This document shows, piece after piece, positions 1-7,475 of a stretch of 25,534 nucleotides of DNA. Position numbers and translations under genes: made by a program. This DNA is from Hepatocystis sp. ex Piliocolobus tephrosceles. Taxonomy: Eukaryota > Apicomplexa > Aconoidasida > Haemosporida > Plasmodiidae. The notes below the pieces were generated by a model that saw only the letters and a list, made by a program, of their open reading frames with translations, made no database searches and was not told where the DNA came from. Every line of letters starts with the position of its first letter. Position 1 is the first letter of the stretch. The stretch covers positions 23,035-48,568 of the forward strand of contig CABPSV020000019.1 in NCBI GenBank assembly GCA_902459845.2, read 5' to 3'.

Positions 1-168
1 TTTATGTATTTATGTATTTATATATTTATGTATTTATATATTTATGTATTTATGTATTTATGTATTTATGTATTTATATATTTATGTATTTATGTATTTA
101 TGTATTTATGTATTTATATATTTATGTATTTATGTATTTATGTATTTATGTATTTATGTATTTATGTG
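1..168. repeat. 8-bp tandem repeat (TTTATGTA)n inside the TIM intron
   Basis: About 21 consecutive 8-bp units, mostly TTTATGTA with scattered TTTATATA variants, run from the window edge and fade into a TATATGTG-type tract up to about 200. The unit is not a multiple of three and all three forward frames give similar Tyr/Ile/Leu/Cys-rich nonsense peptides, so this is noncoding repeat DNA. The array may continue left of the window. Confidence 0.92.
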
Positions 169-289
169 TATATATGTGTATATGTATATATGTATAAAAG
201 TAGTTAGATATATAAAAAAAAAAAAAATAAAGAAAATAATAATAAGAAAAAAAAAAAAAAAATTTCTGCTTTTTTTTTTTTTATCTTAC
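1..289 (-). other. Start of an intron in the TIM gene (acceptor outside window)
   Basis: The 5' splice site reads GTAAGA on the minus strand at 289-284. Going leftward, the plus strand contains no C between 1 and 265, so the minus (sense) strand has no G and therefore no AG acceptor there. The only AG dinucleotides lie within 25 nt of the donor, too close for an intron. The intron must therefore exceed 289 nt and end beyond position 1. It holds A- and T-runs at about 218-282 and an 8-bp tandem repeat at 1-168. Confidence 0.8.
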
Positions 290-1183
290 ATATAACAAAT
301 CTCTAAATTTATCTGGTAGTATTTTAAAATGTTGATTCATATAATCATCTCCAACACATAGAATAACTTTTAGTCCTGATTTAATAGCATTTATTAATTT
401 TAAAATAGTTTGATCAGATGTTTCTTTGTAATTATAAAACCCTTTTTTTCTTTCACTATGTCCTATTATCGTATAAGTCCCACCAAAATTGTGGAGTAAA
501 TGAGCTGTTGTTTCACCTGTAAAAGCACCTAAATCATTTACCAGACTAACATCTTGTGAACACACATGTATTTTTGAATTATTACTTTTTATTTTTTCAA
601 GTAAATAAGGTATAAATAATAAATTAGTTGATAATATTACATCTATATTATTCGAATATTTTATTTTTGTAAGCTCGTCAATTATTTTATACGCTTCTTC
701 TTTTAATAAATAACATTTCCAATTCGCTATTATTGTTTTGTTCTTTTTTTTTCCCCACCATGATATAATATTATTATTATCTTTGTATGAAAAATTATTA
801 TTATTACTATGATTGTTATTTTCTTCTCTGTATATATATTTTTGTTCTGTATGATCTTGTTGTATATTACTTGGATCCATGTGATTATGAAACGTATTGT
901 CTTGCTGTTCGTCCCCTCCCTGCCCTTCTATAATAATGTTTTCATTAACAAGTGAATATAATTTTTTTAATTTATTACAATATTCATTTTTTATTTCTAA
1001 TTTTTTAACTTTATGTGAATTTTTTATATTTCTTTTTATATTTTTCAATTCAAAATTATTAGAATCAAAAATAAAAAAAAAATTATTACTAAGATTGTTT
1101 ATAGCATTTGAAGTATAATAATTAAATCTTATACATTCTACATTTAATAAGTAGATATATAACAAAACAAATATTTTAACCAT
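290..1183 (-). CDS. TIM: Triosephosphate isomerase, probable apicoplast isoform; 5' exon only (partial)
   Basis: This exon encodes about 298 residues of a triosephosphate isomerase, which interconverts dihydroxyacetone phosphate and glyceraldehyde 3-phosphate. Residues 1-17 are a hydrophobic leader ending VEC, followed by a basic, Asn/Lys-rich stretch to about 148. This resembles the signal plus transit peptide of apicoplast proteins and is absent from the compact cytosolic enzyme. The TIM barrel begins near 149: ANWKC carries the conserved Asn154 and Lys156, SQDVS and GAFTGE follow, and IIGHSER carries catalytic His242. The exon stops after the ILCVG strand, so the catalytic Glu loop (AYEPVW type) and the phosphate-binding GG motif must lie in a later exon outside the window. 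The exon end is placed at a GTAAGA donor after codon TAT (phase 0); reading on reaches a stop two codons later. Start: the first ATG in frame with the leader. Enzyme family is certain; plastid targeting is inferred from the leader. Confidence 0.88.
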
Positions 1184-1292
1184 ATTTAAAAAATTGTTGC
1201 CAAGAGAAAGTGTAATAATATCACTTAAATTTTATCTTTAAAGATAGGAGGAAAGAGCAAAAAAAAATTAGCTAAACTTTCTATGTTCTCAC

Positions 1293-1294
1293 AC

Positions 1295-1332
<38 letters not shown>
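1293..1332. repeat. Perfect 40-bp palindrome with (AT)14 core upstream of TIM
   Basis: ACATGT at 1293-1298 and again at 1327-1332 flank 28 bp of alternating AT, making the whole 40 bp equal to its reverse complement. It lies 110 bp upstream of the TIM start codon. The core is simple sequence, common in this genome, so only the matched ACATGT ends are notable. It could form a cruciform in DNA or a hairpin in a 5' UTR; function is unknown. Confidence 0.8.
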
Positions 1333-1333
<1 letters not shown>

Positions 1334-1565
1334 CGTATCACTTATTATAATAACAAATGTACTAAAAAAAAAAGCTTTTTTTTTTTTTTTGTTTTTTTTT
1401 ATTATGTATAATTTAGAACAAATAATTAGTAAACCAATAGTATAACATTATGAAAGAAATATAATGGTAGTAGCTCAAAACAATATAATGTATATTAGTA
1501 TACGCACATATGTATATAAATATATAAACAATTTAACATCAGTTGATATGATACCCTATAATGTT

Positions 1566-1566
<1 letters not shown>

Positions 1567-1597
<31 letters not shown>
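1567..1597. repeat. T31 homopolymer
   Basis: An uninterrupted run of 31 T on the plus strand in the divergent intergenic region, about 385 bp upstream of the TIM start codon. Possible nucleosome-excluding element; length is prone to slippage and sequencing error. Confidence 0.85.
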
Positions 1598-1599
<2 letters not shown>

Positions 1600-1831
1600 T
1601 ATAATATATATCCCAATAAATACCATATTTGAAAAATATGTACATTGGCTTTTATAAGTATATGTACACAACTATTATTTGTATACGTGTATATCTTGTT
1701 TAAAAAAATATGTATATCCAACATGTGTTCTAAATCGAAAAACATATCAGTATGGATATCAAAAAATTAAAAAAATAAAATATATACTCATAAATATGTT
1801 ACATACTTAGTTAAATAACACATGATAAAAA

Positions 1832-1864
<33 letters not shown>

Positions 1865-2283
1865 TAAATTAATAAATATATGTATTACATTTGTATAATA
1901 TATACGTGTTTATAAAACTTGCTCATTGCTTTTCTTTTCCTTTTTTGATTCCCAATTTTTAACAATAATTAACATTTATAAAAAAAAAAAAAATTAAAAA
2001 AAAAAATTAAATACTCAAATTTGAAAAGAATGCGACATATATTAGTATGATTAAATCACATCTAATAAGCACATCCAACAGTTGTCATACATAACCTGTA
2101 TATAAATGTATATATAATTAATATAGATTCATATGAAGTGTGCCTATTTTATATATTCATGTATTATTTTTCACTTTTAGTTTAAGAAATACCTTCACAA
2201 TAAACTATTTATTTTAATTTATTTCATTTTACAGTTGAATTAAAGTCTTACCGTTTATGTTTTATTGTATACATTTTACACAA

Positions 2284-2298
2284 CTAGCTAGCTAGCTA
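2284..2298. repeat. TAGC tetranucleotide repeat/palindrome
   Basis: CTAGCTAGCTAGCTA: the last 14 bp (2285-2298) are a perfect palindrome of repeated TAGC. The local GC content is much higher than its surroundings, followed by CCTACC. A transcription-factor site is possible, but I do not recognise the motif with confidence. Confidence 0.55.
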
Positions 2299-2384
2299 CC
2301 TACCAATCACCTACTCATAATTATTTTTTAAAATTATATACCATTATCAACACCTTTTTACACTTTTTAATCAAATTCAGTTGC

Positions 2385-2385
<1 letters not shown>

Positions 2386-2417
<32 letters not shown>

Positions 2418-2429
2418 GGTGGGGGGGAG
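2386..2429. repeat. T31 run abutting a G-rich run
   Basis: 31 T (2386-2416) are followed directly by GGGTGGGGGGGAG (2417-2429), among the most GC-rich short stretches in the intergenic DNA. It has only two G-runs, so a complete intramolecular G-quadruplex would need the G7 to be split and a further run, which is not present nearby. Confidence 0.8.
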
Positions 2430-2855
2430 TATGACGAGGATAAAAACATATGTATTTATTTATATTGTAACTTATACATTTATACAGCTTAAAAAAAAAA
2501 AAAAAATATATAATGATGCATTTATTTTTTTTATAGTTATTTTTTTTTTTTTTTTTATAATTCTTTATTTGGGAGAAGGTCAACAAATTGTCAATATATA
2601 AAAAATGAATTAGTCTTCTAATTTTAATTTAAATATTCACTTTTATACAAATATATACGTATATATACGTGTACAATGGAAGCTATAATTTGATTATATT
2701 AAAATGTGAACAAAAAAAAATAGCTGTAAATATATCGTTTTTATACGTATATATGTATATGACAACACAAAGAAAAAGGTCTTTAAAACGAAAAACGATC
2801 GTGATATTGTTTCTTTGTTTGCATGTTTTTATATTTAAAAAACGTGAGGAAAAAG

Positions 2856-2898
<43 letters not shown>

Positions 2899-3020
2899 CA
2901 TATATGCTATTTCTAAATAAAAGCAAATGTATTAAAAATTTTTAATAACGGCAAAAAAGGTATAGATTTTTTTTTTTTTTTTTTAGTAAATATTTATAAA
3001 AGGAGGAATAATAAAGAAAA

Positions 3021-3066
<46 letters not shown>

Positions 3067-3233
3067 ACTTACGAACATAGCACCTGAAATTGATTACAAA
3101 AAACGATTATAATTTTTTATTTTTACAAAAGTTAAATTTTGTAGCCAAAAAAAACATTTTATAACTTTATTCCAGTAACCTAGGAAAAACAAAAAAAAAT
3201 ATAAATATTTATATAATTAAACTATTACAAAAA

Positions 3234-3237
<4 letters not shown>

Positions 3238-3293
<56 letters not shown>
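3238..3293. repeat. T56 homopolymer
   Basis: An uninterrupted run of 56 T on the plus strand, about 640 bp upstream of the INTS11-like start codon and one of the longest homopolymers in the window. Candidate nucleosome-depleted element; the exact length is doubtful in any assembly. Confidence 0.85.
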
Positions 3294-3296
<3 letters not shown>

Positions 3297-3704
3297 GCTA
3301 TAGTTATCTTAACATATAACATATAAATTTTGTTAATGTACATATATATATGTATATATATGTACTAACTTATTAACGCATCTTAGCATTACGACTCCCA
3401 CAAACATGTCTTTAAAGTGTCCATATATATATATATATATATACATATTGATATAGATATATTTAAACATTTATAATGAAATGTTATGAAAAAGGATAAA
3501 ATTAACCTCAGATATAAGATAAATCACATATGTTAGTACAATCATTTAATTGTTTACTTAGGGTGATTATGTTTCTTTATTAATTCTTTTGCTTTCTATA
3601 GCTCCTATTGCTTGTTGCTATTATACACTGTTATTTGACCACCATACCCGTACCTTAATGAAAACTTCTAAAACCGTACAAGACAAATAAAGAAGTAAAA
3701 AGCA

Positions 3705-3705
<1 letters not shown>

Positions 3706-3753
<48 letters not shown>
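3706..3753. repeat. A48 homopolymer
   Basis: An uninterrupted run of 48 A on the plus strand, about 180 bp upstream of the INTS11-like start codon. Together with T56 upstream it brackets a segment of about 410 bp that may form the core promoter; this is inference from position. Confidence 0.85.
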
Positions 3754-3755
<2 letters not shown>

Positions 3756-3845
3756 GCAGAAAAAGTAATGATGATTAAATATAACGTATACTTGTAAACA
3801 TAAAAGTATTCTGTTGTATTTGTAATCTTTCAAAAGTAAAATACG

Positions 3846-3889
3846 TATATCCATACATATATTACATATGTAATATATGTATGGATATA
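3846..3889. repeat. Perfect 44-bp palindrome just upstream of the INTS11-like start codon
   Basis: All 44 bp equal their own reverse complement, centred between 3867 and 3868 on CATATG, with arms containing ATATCCATACATATATTA. Pairing stops at the next base on each side (G3845/T3890). Unlike the many (AT)n tracts it is not simple repeat sequence. It ends 42 bp before the ATG at 3932 and overlaps the in-frame upstream ATG at 3881. In RNA it would be a hairpin with a stem of about 20 bp; in DNA it could extrude as a cruciform. Confidence 0.9.
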
Positions 3890-3931
3890 TATATATATAT
3901 ATATGCTCACAAAAGTGTTAAGTCAATAAAA

Positions 3932-6448
3932 ATGAACTATTATAACAAAACGAAAATTTTTATCAAAGTGTTAGGAGCTAGTCAAACAGTAGGGAGATCA
4001 TGTGTTATAGTCGAATTAGAAAATAGAACTGTTATGTTTGACTGTGGAGAAAATCCAGGTTTTACAGATGAAAGGAAATATCCAAGTTTTAATCTACTAG
4101 TAAATACTCAAGTGAAAACAGATGTTTTAGAAAAAGAAAATAAAAATAATGTCAATAATAAAAATATACAAAACGCATCAGCTTCTACAAATCTCAAAAT
4201 AAGTGTATTAAATAAAAATGTGACAACTCAAAAGGGTTTTGCAAGTATAAATAATTTAATAAAAAAATTAACAAGAATAAATGAAATAATTGATTGTGTT
4301 GTTGTTAGTCATTTTCATATGGACCATATAGGCGCTTTGCCATTTTTTACTGAAGTGTTAAATTATAAAGGAGTGATAATTATGAGTTATCCGTCAAAAG
4401 CACTTAGTCCTGTTTTATTACTCGATGCATGTAAAATAACAGATTTTCGATGGAATCAAAATTTTGTTGATAAACAAATACAGTTAATGAATACTAAATC
4501 AGGAGACATGTTAAATTATCGCATAAATTGTATAAAAAAAGATCCTTGGAGTATACGAAAAAGTGATATATACAAATGTATGAATAAAATAGTAGGTTTA
4601 CAAATAAATGAAACACATACATTAGGTAATTTATCTATTACACCTTATTATGCTGGACATGTATTAGGTGCTTGTATGTTTAAAATAGAAGTAAATGGAT
4701 TTAGTGTTTTATATACAGGGGATTTTAATACAGTACCAGATAAACATTTGGGAAGTGCAAAAATCCCTTCATTAAAACCAGATGTATTAATATCAGAATC
4801 TACTTATGCTACTTATGTTAGACCAACTAAAAAATCATCCGAATTAGAATTATGCAATTATGTACATGAATGTATGCATAATGGTGGAAAGGTTTTGATT
4901 CCTGTTTTTGCAATAGGAAGAGCACAAGAATTATCCATTATATTAGATGAATATTGGGATAAAATGAAAATAAATTATCCTATTTATTTTGCATGTGGTT
5001 TAGCAGAAAGCGCAAATAAATATTATCGTATTTATTCTTCATGGATTAATAATACATGTGTTTCAACAAAAGTTAAAGATTTATTTAAATTTAGTAATAT
5101 ATCTCCATTTCATTCTAGTTATTTGTTAGAAGATAGACCAATGGTTTTATTTGCTACTCCTGGAATGATAAACACAGGTTTGTCATTTCGAGTATTTAAA
5201 GCATGGGCACCTCATCCAAAAAACTTAATAGTTATACCAGGTTATTGTGTACAAGGTACTATAGGTAATAAATTAATTATGGGTGAAAAACAAATAAAAT
5301 TAGATGAACATACTACTATTAATATAGCTTGTCGAATTATTTATTTATCTTTTTCAGCTCATGCTGATTCATATGGTATACAACAAACTATTAAACATAT
5401 TTTACCAAAAAGTTTAGTATTTGTTCATGGGGAGAAAATCGGAATGCAAAAACTATCAAAATATATACATAATCAATATAATATTAATTCTATTTGTCCA
5501 ACTTTAGGAAAAAAACACGAATTTTCTTTTTGTAAATATAATATACAATATATTTATATACATAATGAAATTTTTAAAGTAATACAAAAAAAATTACAAG
5601 AAAAAAAACAAGAAATGATAGGTTTAAAAAAAAAATCAAATTCTTTATGTAAAAATATGAAAATTTTTAAAAATAAATATTCAAATTTGTTGGATAATGA
5701 TACAACTGAAAATATATTAATCACTTTTGTTGGTTATTTATTTTATTTAACATATAGGCAAAAACCTTATTTATTTATTTTTTCAAAAAAAAGTTTAATC
5801 AAGTATTTAAAAAATTTGCATATTCCTTTTAATTCCGTAAACAATGATGATAGTGTCACTTATGATAAAAATAATATAAGTACGACTATGCCTAAAATAG
5901 GAAAAAGAAAGTTTAAGGAAATTAGTGAGAAGAATGATGAAGAAGATATGGTGGCTAATCATAGTATAACTTATAATAAAATGCTTAATGACAGTATAGC
6001 TTACGATAACACATCCATCAGTAACAATTGTAAGAACGATAATAATATTTCCATAACACATGAACTGCAATTGGGTACATATGATTTGCATAAAAAAAAA
6101 AATATGTTTATAAATAATAAAGAAAAATTAACACTTCCATTAATTAATTTAAGATTTAAAGAACATATAAATATAAGTTATAAATGTTTTTATAATTTTG
6201 TAATTACTTTTTTTCAAGAAATTGTTAATGTGAAAAATAAAAAAAATATATTTCGTTTAGGTAAAAATGTTATAATACAAAATATAAAATGTAATAATAA
6301 ATATTTTTTCTTTTTGTTTTTTCAATCTTTGAGAGCTATTCACGATGGAAATAATTCATTAATAATTCAGTGGTCGCATATAGATGATGATCCAAATTCT
6401 GTTATTTATAAATTTATAAACTCCGTTCATAAGTTAAAACATGTTTAA
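3932..6448 (+). CDS. INTS11: Integrator subunit 11-like RNA endonuclease (metallo-beta-lactamase/beta-CASP, CPSF3L family)
   Basis: A predicted zinc-dependent RNA endonuclease of 838 residues that should act in the nucleus in RNA 3'-end cleavage. N-terminal VLGASQTVGRSC and DCGENPGFTDERKYPSF match INTS11 better than CPSF73, which lacks the GF-D-R-PF segment. Metal ligands seen: HFHMDH (His127, His129, Asp131, His132), His243 in YYAGHVLGA and Asp264 in YTGDFN. The beta-CASP domain has ISESTYAT (Glu289), GKVLIPVFAIGRAQE, FATPGM, PGYCVQGT, FSAHAD (His477) and VHGE (His499). All catalytic residues are present, so it is probably active. Plasmodium-type insertions: about 45 Asn/Lys-rich residues before HFHMDH, and an Asn-rich linker at about 636-730 in a divergent C-terminal region where INTS11 normally binds INTS9. 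Human INTS11 is about 600 residues. The start at 3932 (AATAAAAATGAAC) is preferred over the in-frame ATG at 3881, whose 17 codons come from the palindrome and (AT)n tract. Parasite databases may name it CPSF; the alternative is a second CPSF73 paralogue. Confidence 0.92.
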   Translation: MNYYNKTKIFIKVLGASQTVGRSCVIVELENRTVMFDCGENPGFTDERKYPSFNLLVNTQVKTDVLEKENKNNVNNKNIQNASASTNLKISVLNKNVTTQKGFASINNLIKKLTRINEIIDCVVVSHFHMDHIGALPFFTEVLNYKGVIIMSYPSKALSPVLLLDACKITDFRWNQNFVDKQIQLMNTKSGDMLNYRINCIKKDPWSIRKSDIYKCMNKIVGLQINETHTLGNLSITPYYAGHVLGACMFKIEVNGFSVLYTGDFNTVPDKHLGSAKIPSLKPDVLISESTYATYVRPTKKSSELELCNYVHECMHNGGKVLIPVFAIGRAQELSIILDEYWDKMKINYPIYFACGLAESANKYYRIYSSWINNTCVSTKVKDLFKFSNISPFHSSYLLEDRPMVLFATPGMINTGLSFRVFKAWAPHPKNLIVIPGYCVQGTIGNKLIMGEKQIKLDEHTTINIACRIIYLSFSAHADSYGIQQTIKHILPKSLVFVHGEKIGMQKLSKYIHNQYNINSICPTLGKKHEFSFCKYNIQYIYIHNEIFKVIQKKLQEKKQEMIGLKKKSNSLCKNMKIFKNKYSNLLDNDTTENILITFVGYLFYLTYRQKPYLFIFSKKSLIKYLKNLHIPFNSVNNDDSVTYDKNNISTTMPKIGKRKFKEISEKNDEEDMVANHSITYNKMLNDSIAYDNTSISNNCKNDNNISITHELQLGTYDLHKKKNMFINNKEKLTLPLINLRFKEHINISYKCFYNFVITFFQEIVNVKNKKNIFRLGKNVIIQNIKCNNKYFFFLFFQSLRAIHDGNNSLIIQWSHIDDDPNSVIYKFINSVHKLKHV

Positions 6449-6462
6449 CTGGCGATTATAGC

Positions 6463-6476
6463 AGCTAGCGCTAGCT
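6463..6476. repeat. GC-rich 14-bp palindrome after the INTS11-like stop codon
   Basis: AGCTAGCGCTAGCT is a perfect palindrome starting 15 bp past the TAA at 6446-6448. GC-rich palindromes are rare in this AT-dominated intergenic DNA. It resembles the TAGC motif at 2285-2298 upstream of the same gene. A role in the 3' UTR is possible but untested. Confidence 0.6.
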
Positions 6477-6651
6477 CTTTTATTTTTTTTAAACTCTTAT
6501 ACGTATTTCACAATTGCATATGTACATATATATATATATATATATATATTTATTTATTTATATATGTATGTTCACGAATATGTACACTTGTTTGTCATGT
6601 TTTAGTTTCAATAATTTAAACTAGTTAGTAAAAATGCATGTCTGTAGCAGA

Positions 6652-6688
<37 letters not shown>

Positions 6689-6973
6689 TGAACAGCTATA
6701 TTTTACATATTTTTTACAAATAATTATTTTATTTTGCTTTATTCTGATGTGCATCGCATTTTTGTTTCTCTTTAATTTTATCTTTACAGTAGTTATATTG
6801 TTATAACATTTACGAATTTTATCGCTCAATTTGATTTTTTTAAAAATAAATAAGTATATTTATGTAGAAATGATACGCACTTAATTAAAAATGTTTTATC
6901 AATAAAATGAAAAACGAAATAGATTAAAAAAATATAGCTAGTTGTTTTTTTTTTTTTTTTTTTTTCTAATACG

Positions 6974-7246
6974 TTGAAGCAAAATATTAAAGCAAAATAT
7001 TAAAGCAAAATATTGAAGCAAAATATTAAAGCAAAATATAAGGCAGAAAAATAAGGCAGAAAAATAAGGCAGAAAAATAAGGCAAAAAAATAAGGCAAAA
7101 AAATAAGGCAAAAAAATAAGGCAGAAAAATAAGGCAGAAAAATAAGGCAGAAAAATAAGGCAAAAAAATAAGGCAAAAAAATAAGGCAAAAAAATAAGGC
7201 AAAAAAATAAGGCAGAAAAATAAGGCAAAAAAATAAGGCAAAAAAG
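6974..7246. repeat. 13-bp tandem array, 21 units, in convergent intergenic DNA
   Basis: Five units of the TTRAAGCAAAATA type are followed by sixteen of the TAAGGCARAAAAA type, arranged in runs: three with CAG, three CAA, three CAG, four CAA, then mixed (three of the CAA units precede the run of four). The array has almost no C apart from one per unit, giving a strongly purine-rich plus strand. Because 13 is not a multiple of three, all three minus-strand frames give the same 13-residue FFCLIFLPYFFAL-like peptide; this argues for noncoding repeat expansion, not a gene. Confidence 0.93.
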
Positions 7247-7475
7247 GAAAGTAAAATGTATGATTCAAAAGAGAGGTTTTGTGTATATATATAATGCGAT
7301 ATATATGCGTGAAAAACGGAATAAAATGAACAGATATATGTACCTCTATATATTCGATAGTGTGTTAATGCGTGAGCGTACATATATGTAGCTATATATA
7401 TATATATATATATATGTACCCATATATACAACCTGTCTCATATAATAACACATAAAGTCACTACATATCTACTAC

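Larger units (their letters stand above)
1184..3931. promoter_or_regulatory. Divergent intergenic region between TIM and the INTS11-like gene
   Basis: The two flanking genes point away from each other, so this stretch of about 2.7 kb must contain both 5' UTRs and promoters. I see no coding exon: the short open frames are A/T-run translations without family motifs. Contents: (AT)n tracts at about 1299-1326, 2871-2898, 3029-3062 and 3422-3442; T or A homopolymers of 31-56 bp listed separately; a TAGC tetranucleotide repeat at 2285-2298; a G-rich run at 2417-2429; a near-perfect 28-bp inverted repeat at 3338-3365 (13-bp arms starting GTACATAT, 2-nt centre); and two perfect palindromes listed separately. 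Long poly(dA:dT) tracts are known to exclude nucleosomes and are common in Plasmodium promoters. Transcription start sites cannot be located from sequence alone. Confidence 0.7.
6449..7475. other. Convergent intergenic region (3' ends of the INTS11-like and giant genes)
   Basis: Both genes end here, so the stretch holds two 3' UTRs and their polyadenylation regions. Contents: the GC-rich palindrome at 6463-6476, an AT/TTTA microsatellite at about 6528-6563, T33 at 6655-6687, a T-run at about 6944-6965, the 13-bp array at 6974-7246, and (AT)n at about 7394-7414. Open frames on the minus strand across 6938-7431 only translate the array. No coding gene is supported. Confidence 0.75.

Noticed and set aside
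281..289. TIM ending in VR-stop at 281
   Set aside because: The enzyme would lack the catalytic Glu and the C-terminal half of the barrel, and the reading changes exactly at a GTAAGA donor, so this is intron sequence.
2417..2429. G-quadruplex or telomere-like repeat
   Set aside because: Only two G-runs are present and no GGGTTYA repeats occur, so neither is supported.
1184..3880. Small genes in the divergent intergenic region (for example 2377-2601, 2669-2920, 3621-3854)
   Set aside because: The frames consist of homopolymer and AT-repeat translations without motifs or codon bias distinct from noncoding DNA.
3881..3931. In-frame upstream ATG adding 17 residues to the INTS11-like protein
   Set aside because: Those codons are the palindrome arm and an (AT)n run, giving a Tyr/Ile repeat with no family similarity. 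The ATG at 3932 has a better A-rich context and starts shortly before the conserved domain.
6938..7431. Leu/Phe-rich membrane-like frames on the minus strand
   Set aside because: All three frames give the same peptide because the unit is 13 bp; this is translation of a noncoding array.
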